Shown here in pieces: positions 53,158-62,671 of a stretch of 64,000 bases of DNA. Origin of the DNA: Clostridioides sp. ES-S-0054-01 (GTDB lineage Bacteria > Bacillota > Clostridia > Peptostreptococcales > Peptostreptococcaceae). The notes beneath the pieces are model-generated. The model was not told the origin of the DNA and ran no database searches. It worked only from the letters and a program-made list of their open reading frames with translations. A program made the translations under genes and the position numbers. The stretch covers positions 465,001-529,000 of the forward strand of contig CP067346.1 in assembly GCA_021561035.1 (NCBI GenBank). Direction: 5' to 3'. The first letter of the stretch is position 1, and every line of letters starts with the position of its first letter.

Positions 53158-56100
53158 ATGGATATAATAAATTTAATAGATGAGTTGGATGAAATTGTAT
53201 ATGTTTCTTCTTTGGATACGTATGAGCTTTTATATATTAATAAAATTGGGAAAAAGATAATGGGTCTTGATGATATCTCTCATAGAAAATGCTATGAAGC
53301 ATTACAAGGGAAAGATACTCCTTGTGAATTTTGTACGAATTCTATTTTAAAAGAAGATGAATATTACATATGGGAAAATACAAATATTCGGACAAATAGA
53401 CATTTTATATTAAAAGACAAGTTAATTAAGTGGGAAGGAAAATATGCACGATTAGAAATAGCTCTTGATATTACAGAAAAAGAAAATGTAAGTAAATCAA
53501 TAGCAGAGAAATTAGAGATAAAGGAGTTATTAGTTGGATGTATTAAACATCTTATAACAGAATCTAATTTTTATGATGCTGTAAATATTGTATTAAGCAA
53601 TATTGGTAAATTTCATAAAGCTGATAGAGCATATGTTTTTGAAGTATCAGAAGATAGAAAAAAAATAACTAATACATATGAATGGTGTGATGAAGGTATT
53701 GATGAACAAAAACAGTCACTAATAAATCTTGATATTAAAGAATTAAAAAATTGGTTTTTATTGTTTGAGCAAAAAGGTTCTGTGATAATTGACAATATAG
53801 AAAATATAAAGGAAATATACCCAATAGAATATGAAATTTTAAAACCTCAAAAAATTAAAAGTTTAATGGCATCTTCATTAAAACAAGATGATAAAATAAT
53901 AGGATTTATTGGAGTTGATAATCCACATAAGGCTGTTAGAGACACCTCTCTTTTGACATCCCTATCTTATTTTTTATTAACTGAGATGGAAAAGAGGAAA
54001 GTAGAAAATAAATTAAATTATATGAGTTACTATGACTTATTGACTGGTGCATATAATAGAAATAGATATATTAAGTATATAGATAATTTTCAAAAATGCA
54101 AAGTTAAATCTATAGGAGTTGTATTTATAGATATAAATGGATTAAAAGACATTAATGATAACTTTGGACATGCTAATGGGGATTCTACTATTATGTCAGC
54201 CTGTGTAAGAATAAAAAAATACTTTCATTCTCATAATGTTTACCGTATTGGAGGAGATGAGTTTGTTGTATTATGTGAAGATATCCCAAAACAACTATTT
54301 GAAGAATTAGTAGTTTGGTTAAGTGAAGAATTTAAAGATAACATGTTATATGGTGCAGCAGTAGGAAGCGTTTGGAGTGAAGATGATATTGATATAGAGA
54401 AATTGATTAAAGTTGCAGATGAGAGAATGTACCAAGATAAGAAAAGATACTATAATAAGACCAAACTTAGAAATAATGAAATAGATGTAATTAGTGATTT
54501 AACTGATTTGAAGAGTAATATTTTGTTTAAACATGGAGATTTAGATAATAAGGTGTATTTTGACGATTTAATGATAGAAGGATATTCTAATGATTATAAA
54601 AAACTAGCTTATAATACATATGATGTAATTTTGTCTATTTGTATGGATACAAATTTAATTACCCCAATTTATCAATCAGAGAGTAATATTTTTAGTTTTC
54701 CTATAAAGGAGAATCTTGAGAAAACTTTCTCATATATTAAAAAATATTTAATTCATCCTGATGATATAGTATTATTTGATGGTAACAGATTTTTGAAATC
54801 TATTGATAGTCTTAATAATGAACAAGACGATTTAGAACTAACTTTTGAGTATAGACGTTTGGGAATAGATAAAAAGTATTATTGGGCATTAATTTATATA
54901 CTAAAAATTAGCAGTAAAAATAAGTTTGGTGATAAACAGACACATATTTTAGTTGCTATTAAAAATATAGATTATCTTATGCAAATACATAAAAACCAAA
55001 AGGATACATTAACAGGATTATACAATTATGAAAGTTTTTGCGAACAAACAAGTTTATTGCTTAAAAGGAATCCTGACAAACGCTATACTATTATAATGAT
55101 GGATATAGATAAGTTCAAGGTGATTAATGATATTTATGGCATTAGAGGAGGAGATAGAGCTTTAATATATATTGCAGAATTGATTCAAAAAAACATTGGT
55201 TCTAATGGTATATGTTGTCGTATGTATGCAGACGTATTTTGCATTTTTTATGAAAGTTATTCTGATAGAGATGTTCATAAAGTAATTTATAAGATTACAA
55301 ATACCTTGAATATGAAAAAGTTTGAATGTATGTTAGTACCATGTTTTGGGATTTATAAAATTTTAGATAACCATATTCCAGTTACAAATGCGTGTGAAAT
55401 GGCAGGGTATGCTCACAAAAAAGTAAAGAAACAGAGCATCAACCATTATATGTTTTATGATGATACTATAAGAAATGATGCTCTTGAAGAAAAGCAGATG
55501 GAAAGAGAAATGGAATATGCACTTGAAGATGGGCAATTTCATGTATATTTACAACCTAAGTATAATCTCAATACAAATAAAATTGTTGGTGCGGAGGCAC
55601 TAGTTAGATGGGTTCACCCAGAAAAAGGTATAATGCCTCCAATTAAATTTATTTCACTATTTGAGAAGAATGGGTTTATTATCAGATTAGATATGTATGT
55701 ATGGGAACAAGTATGTTCTTTGATTAGAAAATGGATAGATTTGGGTGAGGAACCAGTTCCTATCTCTGTAAATGTATCAAGATTACATTTGCATAATCCA
55801 CACTTTAGAGATATTGTTTTAAATTTAATAAATAAGTATAATATACCAAAATCCTTTTTAGAATTAGAGCTTACGGAAAGTTTATTTATTAAAGATATAA
55901 AGTTATTTACTAAGGTAATAGCTGACCTTAGAATGGATGGTATTGTTTTAAATATGGATGACTTTGGTTCAGCATATTCTTCATTAAATATGTTAAAAAA
56001 TATTAATATTGATACATTAAAGATAGATTGTGGTTTTTTTAATGAAGAAGGAATTACAGAGAGAGAAAAAATAGTTTTAAAGCACACTATAGCCATGGCA

Positions 56101-56256
56101 AAAGATTTAGATATGGATGTAGTGGCAGAAGGTGTAGAGACAAAAGAGCAAGCTGAATTTTTAGTGAGTTTGGATTGTGTAGTAATTCAAGGTTATTACT
56201 ATTGTAAGCCTATTCCAAGTGATGATTTTGAGAACTTACTTTATGCAGGTAAATAA
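53158..56256 (+). CDS. PAS-GAF-GGDEF-PAS-GGDEF(degenerate)-EAL cyclic-di-GMP protein
   Basis: This encodes 1032 residues, with no membrane helix. A PAS-like domain (1-110) with GKDTPCEFCTN and a GAF-like domain (~125-280) match the 14304 protein. The first GGDEF is intact (RIGGDEF, 363-369). A second PAS-like region (~480-610) precedes a second GGDEF-like domain in which the motif is replaced by MYADVF (~689), so it is probably inactive. The EAL domain (~785-1030) keeps EALVRW, ELTESLF, DDFGSAYSSL, LKIDCGF, AEGVETKEQ and QGYYYCKP. It may be a phosphodiesterase, a cyclase or both. By gene order it corresponds to CD0522 of strain 630 as I recall. Confidence 0.88.
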   Translation: MDIINLIDELDEIVYVSSLDTYELLYINKIGKKIMGLDDISHRKCYEALQGKDTPCEFCTNSILKEDEYYIWENTNIRTNRHFILKDKLIKWEGKYARLEIALDITEKENVSKSIAEKLEIKELLVGCIKHLITESNFYDAVNIVLSNIGKFHKADRAYVFEVSEDRKKITNTYEWCDEGIDEQKQSLINLDIKELKNWFLLFEQKGSVIIDNIENIKEIYPIEYEILKPQKIKSLMASSLKQDDKIIGFIGVDNPHKAVRDTSLLTSLSYFLLTEMEKRKVENKLNYMSYYDLLTGAYNRNRYIKYIDNFQKCKVKSIGVVFIDINGLKDINDNFGHANGDSTIMSACVRIKKYFHSHNVYRIGGDEFVVLCEDIPKQLFEELVVWLSEEFKDNMLYGAAVGSVWSEDDIDIEKLIKVADERMYQDKKRYYNKTKLRNNEIDVISDLTDLKSNILFKHGDLDNKVYFDDLMIEGYSNDYKKLAYNTYDVILSICMDTNLITPIYQSESNIFSFPIKENLEKTFSYIKKYLIHPDDIVLFDGNRFLKSIDSLNNEQDDLELTFEYRRLGIDKKYYWALIYILKISSKNKFGDKQTHILVAIKNIDYLMQIHKNQKDTLTGLYNYESFCEQTSLLLKRNPDKRYTIIMMDIDKFKVINDIYGIRGGDRALIYIAELIQKNIGSNGICCRMYADVFCIFYESYSDRDVHKVIYKITNTLNMKKFECMLVPCFGIYKILDNHIPVTNACEMAGYAHKKVKKQSINHYMFYDDTIRNDALEEKQMEREMEYALEDGQFHVYLQPKYNLNTNKIVGAEALVRWVHPEKGIMPPIKFISLFEKNGFIIRLDMYVWEQVCSLIRKWIDLGEEPVPISVNVSRLHLHNPHFRDIVLNLINKYNIPKSFLELELTESLFIKDIKLFTKVIADLRMDGIVLNMDDFGSAYSSLNMLKNINIDTLKIDCGFFNEEGITEREKIVLKHTIAMAKDLDMDVVAEGVETKEQAEFLVSLDCVVIQGYYYCKPIPSDDFENLLYAGK

Positions 56257-56321
56257 AAGTAGAAGATAGTGAGGATATAATTTTTAGAAAGTATAATATT
56301 GATGGATTAGGAGCGAAGTTT

Positions 56322-57608
56322 ATGATAGTGGGTATTATAGGTCCTTCAGACTCTGGGTTTAAGATAAAGGATGATTTAAAACAGATAGACAGCGATTTAA
56401 AAACTAAAATATATGTAAGAGAAAAAGTGGTAGATACAATAGAAGTTATTTCTAAATGTGAAGATGAATGTGATGCTATTATATTTACAGGATGTGCAGT
56501 TTATGAATTTATAAAATCTAAGTATGAGATAAGTAAGCCACATTCATTTGTACCGAGAAGTGGGACGAGTATAATGAAGGCATTTTGGGCAATAAAAAGT
56601 GAAAATATAAAATTAGATAAATTCAGTATAGACGTAGTTGATAGATATGTTGTGGAAGATGCACTTAAAGAGTTTGATATTAAGGCAACGAGTGTATTTT
56701 GTAATCCATTTTCTTTGGAAGTAGGAGAGTCTGAACTTGTAAAATGGCATATAAAATTATTTGAAGAAAATAAGACAGATATAATGTTAACTGGTTTTGG
56801 TGCAGTATATAATGAATTAAAAGAAAGAGGTTATCCTGTATTTCGTTTACAAGCTACTATACAATTAATCAAAGAAAGTTATGAGAAAGTAAAGAGTGAA
56901 TATGCTCTAAGTAAGGCAAGATTTTCTCAAATTGCTGTAGAAATATTGAGTCTAATAGATTATAAAGAGAAGATAGATAACTATTATTCTGACATGATAA
57001 AAAAATCAGATATGGATAAGCTTGTAGTAAACTATGTGAGGAGTATTCAAGGTTCCTTATTTTTACTTGGAAGAAATGATTATGTTGTATTTGTTCATAA
57101 GGGGGTAGCTGATAATGAGTATAATTATGATAAGTTATTCAAACTAAAGAGAGAGATAAAAGATATGGGTTTTTCTCTTAGTATAGGAATTGGTACTGGA
57201 GTAACTGCGTATCAAGCTGAAAATAATGCACATAAAGCATTAAGACACTCCATAGATTCAAAAGAAATTGGTATATATTTAGTAGATGAAGATGAAAACA
57301 TAAGAGGACCTTTAGCTTCAGAAAATGAATTAAATTATTCTTTAATGTTATCTGATGAGAAGTTAATAGAAATAGCTAAAAGGACTGGAATGAGTTGTGA
57401 ATCAGTTGCAAAACTTATTGCTATAAGCGAAAATAGAAAAAGCAAGATTTATGATTCAAAAGAATTAGCAGAGTATCTAAATGTAAGTGAAAGAAGTGCA
57501 AGACGTATATTAAATAAAATAGTGAGTGCAGGTTTAGGTCGAATCTGTGCAAAAGAAACTAGTATTGGTGGAGGGAGACCAAAAAATATTACGGAAATCC
57601 TGTTTTAA
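56322..57608 (+). CDS. Transcriptional regulator with sensor, degenerate cyclase-like and HTH domains
   Basis: This encodes 428 residues. The N-terminal ~190 residues form an alpha/beta domain (MIVGIIGPSDSGFKI start; DAIIFTGCAVYEFI) that resembles PrpR_N-type ligand domains. The middle (~230-330) contains SLSIGIGTGVTAYQAENNAH, like degenerate GGDEF or GTP-cyclohydrolase-like modules seen in CdaR-type regulators. The C-terminus (~345-428) has two helix-turn-helix segments, including LAEYLNVSERSARRILNKIV and a Gly/Pro-rich wing. It converges on the peptidase/AbgT operon and is the best candidate for its regulator. Family assignment is moderate. Confidence 0.6.
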   Translation: MIVGIIGPSDSGFKIKDDLKQIDSDLKTKIYVREKVVDTIEVISKCEDECDAIIFTGCAVYEFIKSKYEISKPHSFVPRSGTSIMKAFWAIKSENIKLDKFSIDVVDRYVVEDALKEFDIKATSVFCNPFSLEVGESELVKWHIKLFEENKTDIMLTGFGAVYNELKERGYPVFRLQATIQLIKESYEKVKSEYALSKARFSQIAVEILSLIDYKEKIDNYYSDMIKKSDMDKLVVNYVRSIQGSLFLLGRNDYVVFVHKGVADNEYNYDKLFKLKREIKDMGFSLSIGIGTGVTAYQAENNAHKALRHSIDSKEIGIYLVDEDENIRGPLASENELNYSLMLSDEKLIEIAKRTGMSCESVAKLIAISENRKSKIYDSKELAEYLNVSERSARRILNKIVSAGLGRICAKETSIGGGRPKNITEILF

Positions 57609-57671
57609 GAGATTTTATAAAACTGCATAAATTATTATATAAAGCACTAAAAATTATTATATAAAAGTACT

Positions 57672-57732
57672 AAAACCTATGTAAAACAACTTTTTAAGAT
57701 ATAACTTATAAAGTTGAAGATACATAGGTTTT
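57672..57732. terminator. Bidirectional terminator between regulator and peptidase genes
   Basis: AAAACCTATGTA (57672-57683) and TACATAGGTTTT (57721-57732) form a perfect 12-bp stem. A nested stem (CAACTTT / AAAGTTG) lies inside. It serves two convergent genes. Confidence 0.85.
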
Positions 57733-57737
57733 CATTT

Positions 57738-58844
57738 TTATAATTTAATCATATGATAAACTATTTTAGCAGTATCATATAATTCATCTATATTTACATA
57801 TTCATTAACTGTGTGCACATCATACATACCTAGACTTAATATAGCACAATTATATCCAAGATTAGCTAATATATTTGCATCACTTCCACCACCAATTACC
57901 ATTGGATTTGGAACAATGCCAACTTGTCTTATTGCTTTTTCACTTAACTTGAAAACATGACTATCTCTACTAAGTTCAAAACTAGGATAAGACATATTAT
58001 GTTCAAAAGTATAAGTAGTATTAAATTTAAATGCAGCATCGCTACAACATTTTTCCATATGATTAAGCTCATACTCTAAAGTTTCAGGTATATGAGACCT
58101 AATTTCAGCAGTCAATGTAACCTTATCAGTTACTATGTTTGTAGCCCCACCGCCTTCTATTTTACCTATATTTGAAGTGGTCAATGAATCTATCCTACCT
58201 ATATGCATATTGCTTATTGCATGAGAGGCTACCAATATAGCATTTATACCTTTTTCAGGCTCTATACCAGCATGTGCTTTCTTTCCATGAAAAGAGATTT
58301 TTATGGATTGTTGAGCAGGTGCTTTATATGCTATCGAACCAATAGCTCCACCAGAATCTAAAATCACAATATCTTTACAAGGCAAGTTGTCAGGATTAAA
58401 GTTTTTAACACCATGCATACCAGCTTCCTCACAGATTGTAAAACAAAGATAAATGTCTCTATGTGGTATTTTTTCTGTAATGACATGTTCTAAAGCTTCA
58501 AGTATAGCAGCTATTCCAGCTTTATCATCTGCACCAAGTGTAGTAGTTCCATCACTTCTAACTACATTACCATCTAGTACTGGTTTTACACCTAAACAAG
58601 GTTGAACTTGGTCCATATGTGCACACAAACAAAGCGGTCTACTTCCTTCTTCACCTTTTATATAGGCTATTACATTACCTGTATTACCGCCGTATTTTTC
58701 ACCAGCATTATCTATAACGGCGTCTATGTTTCTTTCTTTTAAATAGTTTACTAGCCACTTAGACATTTCTAATTCTTGATTAGATGGGCTATCAATTCTA
58801 ACCATATCCATAAAATTATTTATAAGTCTATTTTTATCTAACAT
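57738..58844 (-). CDS. M20-family peptidase (PepT/tripeptidase-like)
   Basis: This encodes 368 residues with the two-zinc M20 fold. Ligands and catalytic residues are visible in LCAHMDQVQP (His ~81), LGADDKAGIAA (Asp ~114), ICEEAGMHG (Glu pair ~150) and VILDSGG. The lid/dimerisation domain starts at KISFHGKKAHAGIEPEKG. It removes residues from small peptides in the cytosol. It follows the AbgT-type transporter with a 34-bp gap, so transporter and hydrolase act on the same substrate, perhaps p-aminobenzoyl-glutamate or di/tripeptides. AAAAGGAGAA precedes the ATG. Confidence 0.87.
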   Translation of the reverse strand: MLDKNRLINNFMDMVRIDSPSNQELEMSKWLVNYLKERNIDAVIDNAGEKYGGNTGNVIAYIKGEEGSRPLCLCAHMDQVQPCLGVKPVLDGNVVRSDGTTTLGADDKAGIAAILEALEHVITEKIPHRDIYLCFTICEEAGMHGVKNFNPDNLPCKDIVILDSGGAIGSIAYKAPAQQSIKISFHGKKAHAGIEPEKGINAILVASHAISNMHIGRIDSLTTSNIGKIEGGGATNIVTDKVTLTAEIRSHIPETLEYELNHMEKCCSDAAFKFNTTYTFEHNMSYPSFELSRDSHVFKLSEKAIRQVGIVPNPMVIGGGSDANILANLGYNCAILSLGMYDVHTVNEYVNIDELYDTAKIVYHMIKL

Positions 58845-58878
58845 AAGCTACTTCTCCTTTTAGAAAGATTTAAATAAA

Positions 58879-60420
58879 TTACATGCTATATGAAGGAAGT
58901 ATTCCAGGACCTAGTGGAATATTAAATACCATAAATAATATTAATAGTATAGTCCACACTATTAAGAATGATATAGAGTATGGTATCATATTAGCAATTA
59001 CAGTACCCATACCAGCATCTTTATCGTATTTTCTTGTGAATGCTAGTATAATAGGGAAGTACGGAAATAATGGGCTAAGCGGATTTGTGATACAATCACC
59101 TATACGATAAGCCATTTGAGTAAGTGCTGGATTATATCCAACCATCATAAACATTGGTACAAATATAGGTGCAAGAATAGCCCATTTTGCAGATGCACTG
59201 CCTATAAATAAATTTATAAAGCATGATAATATAATAAATCCTATCAATAATAAAGGTCCATTTATTCCTGCTGATTTTAAAAACTCTCCACCTTTTACAG
59301 CTAGTATCAGACCTAAATTACTATTTGTGAATAATTGTAAAAATTGTGAAGCAGCAAATGCTAGTATTATATATCCACCCATATCACTCATTGCACTAGC
59401 CATTATAGAGACAACATCCTTATCCTTCTTTATCTTACCTATAGTTTTTCCGTATACAACACCAGGTATAAAAAATGCTAGTGCTATTATAGGTACCATA
59501 CCTTTCATAAGAGGAGCATTGTTTGATAGTAAATCTCCTGTTTCTGGGTCAGCTAAGAATGGTTTTTTGCCGATTACACTAAGAGCTATTATGATAGCTA
59601 CGTATATTAATATACTTATACCAGCTTTTTTAAGCCCTTTCTTTTCTACATTACTAAGACTTCCATCAACATCTAATTCTGCATCTCCTTCATATTTACC
59701 AAATCTAGGAGCTACAATTTTTTCTGTTACCCATGTTGCCAAAAGTATTAGAACAAAAGTTGATGCTATCATAAAAAATAAGTTCATTGTTGCATTGGCT
59801 TGAAATCCAGAATCAATCATTTGAGCTGCTGGAACTGTAAAACTTGCAGCAAGTATATCATTTACACTTATCATAATGTTTGCTGCAAATCCTAGACAGA
59901 CTGCTGCATATCCAGAAAATAAACCTATAAGTGGATGTCTGCCAACACCAAGATATACAAGTGCAGCTAATGGTGGAAATAGTATTGTACCTGCATCTGA
60001 AGCTATATTGGCAAGCATACCTATAGTCATTACAACAAGAGTTACTCTTGTTTTAGGAATCTTGCTTACTGATGCTTTGATTGTTGCTGTCATAAGTCCT
60101 GTTTTGTCACATACACCAGCACCTATCATAGTTACTAAAACTAGACCCAAAGGAGCAAACCCTTGGAAATTACTAACTATATTTCCTAAAAGAATTTGAA
60201 GTTGTTCTACAGTCAATAAATTTACAGCCGTTATAGTTTCGCCTGTACCAGGATGAACTACTGAGATACCCATAGAGCCAACTACACTAGATAGTATAAG
60301 TAAAAGTACACATAATCCTAAAAATATTGTAACTGGGTCTGGTAGTTTATTACCAACAGTTTCTATTCTGTTTAATGTTCTGTCAAAAAAGTTTTTCTTC
60401 TTAACTACGTTATCATTCAT
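58879..60420 (-). CDS. AbgT-family (p-aminobenzoyl-glutamate type) transporter
   Basis: This encodes 513 residues with about twelve membrane segments. Family blocks are NRIETVGNKLPDPVTIF at the N-terminus, FQGFAPLGLVLVTMIGAGV, SDAGTILFPPLAALVYLGVG and the C-terminal IGDCITNPLSPLFPYFPII. AbgT proteins import p-aminobenzoyl-glutamate or export sulfonamides using ion gradients. It is first in an operon with an M20 peptidase. A strong promoter lies 110-140 bp upstream, and GGGAGGAT precedes the ATG. Confidence 0.9.
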   Translation of the reverse strand: MNDNVVKKKNFFDRTLNRIETVGNKLPDPVTIFLGLCVLLLILSSVVGSMGISVVHPGTGETITAVNLLTVEQLQILLGNIVSNFQGFAPLGLVLVTMIGAGVCDKTGLMTATIKASVSKIPKTRVTLVVMTIGMLANIASDAGTILFPPLAALVYLGVGRHPLIGLFSGYAAVCLGFAANIMISVNDILAASFTVPAAQMIDSGFQANATMNLFFMIASTFVLILLATWVTEKIVAPRFGKYEGDAELDVDGSLSNVEKKGLKKAGISILIYVAIIIALSVIGKKPFLADPETGDLLSNNAPLMKGMVPIIALAFFIPGVVYGKTIGKIKKDKDVVSIMASAMSDMGGYIILAFAASQFLQLFTNSNLGLILAVKGGEFLKSAGINGPLLLIGFIILSCFINLFIGSASAKWAILAPIFVPMFMMVGYNPALTQMAYRIGDCITNPLSPLFPYFPIILAFTRKYDKDAGMGTVIANMIPYSISFLIVWTILLILFMVFNIPLGPGILPSYSM

Positions 60421-60460
60421 AATATCCTCCCTAATGTTTAAAAATATAATTAAAAAATAA

Positions 60461-60524
60461 GTATTGTGGTCTGATTTATAATGTAAATTCTGGTTATCGA
60501 TTTAAGACGTGTCCACAATACGTC
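60461..60524. promoter_or_regulatory. Possible operator palindromes in the abgT leader
   Basis: GACGT (60506-60510) and ACGTC (60520-60524) are inverted around nine bases, just downstream of the -10 box. GTATTGTGG (60461-60469) and CCACAATAC (60513-60521) form a 9-bp inverted repeat across 43 bases. A regulator binding here could block or loop the promoter. Confidence 0.4.
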
Positions 60525-60532
60525 CTAAAAAA

Positions 60533-60561
60533 AGTATAAAATAAACTTTTTTTTATGTCAA
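60533..60561 (-). promoter_or_regulatory. Sigma-A promoter of the abgT-like operon
   Basis: On the minus strand TTGACA (60561-60556), 17 bp, TATACT (60538-60533). This is a near-consensus match with optimal spacing. Beyond it, up to 60820, I see nothing further. Confidence 0.8.
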
Positions 60562-60820
60562 TGTAGTTTTCTGAATTTTCTGGAGAAATAGTGATAATTA
60601 AATATGTTTTAAGTAGATTAATGCCGAATTGTATTTAATATATCTGTATGGTATATAGCCTTTAAAATTAATTTTAAAACAAAATTTTATAAAAATCTAG
60701 TGGAAGATTAAGTTATTGGTTTTATTAAGAATAATATTTTTTATTTTAGTTTCTGCATTATGACACTGATTTTATAGGAAAGTTAAAAGGATAGGAGTGA
60801 GGTATTACAAAAATAAAATA

Positions 60821-60854
60821 TAAAAAAGATGGTATAACTTAGCATATACCATCT
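60821..60854 (-). terminator. Terminator of the DUF3100-M20 operon
   Basis: AGATGGTATA (60827-60836) and TATACCATCT (60845-60854) form a perfect 10-bp stem. Read on the minus strand it is followed by TTTTTATATTTTATTTTT. Confidence 0.85.
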
Positions 60855-60874
60855 CTTATATTATAAAAATAGAC

Positions 60875-62185
60875 CTATAAAGTTTTATCATGTTTTTCTA
60901 GGAATGTTAGATATTCCTCTTTAGTCATAACTGGAGTAAAGGCATCTAATATATCCTTAGCATCTTTAGCATTGTCAAAAAGAAGGTCTACAACTGTAAG
61001 TGCCATTGCTTTGGCAGGAATTATGTACGCTAAATCTTCATCAACTATTTCAAAATCTCTTGTATGAAGAGCTCCTTTTACACCACCAATCATAGGGTGA
61101 AGAGTAGGCATTATATGAGATACATCTCCAAAATCAAAAGAGCCTGTAAAGTCTCCACCATCAATAACTTTTCCTTTTAGACCTAAATCTTCAAGATTGT
61201 TTCTAAATAAATTATCAAGATTTTTGTATCGTAATATTGGAAGATAGCCAGGAATCTCAGTTATCTCAACATCAGCTCCAACTGCCATTCCACCAGCCAT
61301 CAAAGCCTTATTTATTTTTTCATTAGCATCAATCATACCATTTATAGTTCTAGCTCTAACATATGATTCCATATGAACATCAGCAGGAACAACATTTACT
61401 ATATCTCCACCTTTTGTGATGATAGGGTGGAATCTAACTCTTTCAGATTCTTTAAAAGTTTCTCTAAGTGCATTTACATTGTTTATAGCAAGCATTGCTG
61501 CATTTAAAGCATTTATTCCATCATGTGGAGCAGAACCAGCATGAGATTCTTTACCTATAAATTTAACTTTTTTTCCAACAAATCCATTACTTTCAGGACC
61601 CACTAGAGCCTTATCTTCTCCTAAATCAGAAGCGTGAAACATCATAGATATGTCTATATCATCAAAATAACCTTTTTTTATTAACTCTTGTTTTCCACCA
61701 AAATAAGTTATTTTTCCTTCTTTTTTTAATTGCTCTCTGTATTCCAACTCAATAAATTCTTCAGCAGGAGTAGCCATAAAAGATACTTTACCATCTAAAT
61801 GTTCTAAAACGCCACTTTTTACTAAACCAACAGCAGCACCTAACATTCCAGCTATTTGAATATTATGTCCACAAGTATGAGAAGCACCTATTTCATTAGC
61901 ATCTTTATGCTCTTTACATGATATACCATCCAATTCTCCAAGTATAGATATATGAGGACCTTCTTTGCTAGAATTTGCATTTGCTTTACATCCTGTAACT
62001 GCTATATTTTTTTCTACAGACAAATTTAATTCTTGCTCAAAAAAGTTTGAAACAGCTTCTGTAGTTTTAAATTCCTTATATCCATATTCTGGGTTTTTGT
62101 ATATTCCTTGACCTATTTTTAATATTTTTTCTCTATTTTCATCTATAGTTTTTATTACTAGAGATTTTAATTGTTCTTTATTCAT
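60875..62185 (-). CDS. M20-family amidohydrolase (AbgB-like aminoacyl/aminobenzoyl hydrolase)
   Basis: This encodes 436 residues. The N-terminus KIGQGIYKNPEYGYKEFKT is the M20D start; IGASHTCGHNIQIAGMLGAA holds the metal Cys/His motif, ATPAEEFIELEY the catalytic Glu pair, and HASDLGE and HPMIGG the later His ligands. The length and insert between ATPAEEF and MFHASD fit AbgB-like peptidases that split p-aminobenzoyl-glutamate or aminoacyl amides. It is the last gene of an operon with two membrane proteins, 12 bp downstream of the smaller one, behind AGGAGGAA. Confidence 0.87.
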   Translation of the reverse strand: MNKEQLKSLVIKTIDENREKILKIGQGIYKNPEYGYKEFKTTEAVSNFFEQELNLSVEKNIAVTGCKANANSSKEGPHISILGELDGISCKEHKDANEIGASHTCGHNIQIAGMLGAAVGLVKSGVLEHLDGKVSFMATPAEEFIELEYREQLKKEGKITYFGGKQELIKKGYFDDIDISMMFHASDLGEDKALVGPESNGFVGKKVKFIGKESHAGSAPHDGINALNAAMLAINNVNALRETFKESERVRFHPIITKGGDIVNVVPADVHMESYVRARTINGMIDANEKINKALMAGGMAVGADVEITEIPGYLPILRYKNLDNLFRNNLEDLGLKGKVIDGGDFTGSFDFGDVSHIMPTLHPMIGGVKGALHTRDFEIVDEDLAYIIPAKAMALTVVDLLFDNAKDAKDILDAFTPVMTKEEYLTFLEKHDKTL

Positions 62186-62197
62186 AATAAATTCCTC

Positions 62198-62668
62198 CTA
62201 TATTTTACCTTGAATACTTAAAACTATATGAGCTATACTTGCACATGCGAAGAATATAGTTGTAAAGACAATAAGTGAGATTATAACTATCTTCCATGAC
62301 ATTTCTTTTAAAGCTTCTATTTTGTTTCCGACAGAAATTCCTGCAAAAGCTAGTAGTGGAGTAGTTATAGCCATAAAGTTAATATTATTAGTGTTAGTTA
62401 AGAATACTTCAGATGTTGGGCTATATGGCATACTAAGTAAAAGACCTATTATAGTTGCAAATCCAAATGCTGGAAAGATTGATTTAGGAAATAAATCTTT
62501 TATAATCATAGCAGCCATAGCAGCTAATATTAGCATCACCATACCAGGAAGAGCTGTAACTATAGATGTACCAACGCTAATTCTTTGTCCTATAAGAATT
62601 ATAACTCCAATAACAGACATAACCAATAATTGATATGAACTTTTCTTTAAATTTAAATTAGCAAACAT
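62198..62668 (-). CDS. Small membrane subunit paired with DUF3100 protein
   Basis: This encodes 156 residues with four or five membrane helices and no soluble domain. SSYQLLVMSVIGVIILIGQR and ITTPLLAFAGISVGNKIEAL are the notable segments. I do not recognise a named family with certainty. Its start lies three bases after the DUF3100 stop and the next gene is a cytosolic hydrolase, so it is probably the second half of a split carrier. Function is inferred from neighbours only. Confidence 0.7.
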   Translation of the reverse strand: MFANLNLKKSSYQLLVMSVIGVIILIGQRISVGTSIVTALPGMVMLILAAMAAMIIKDLFPKSIFPAFGFATIIGLLLSMPYSPTSEVFLTNTNNINFMAITTPLLAFAGISVGNKIEALKEMSWKIVIISLIVFTTIFFACASIAHIVLSIQGKI

Positions 62669-62671
62669 TTA

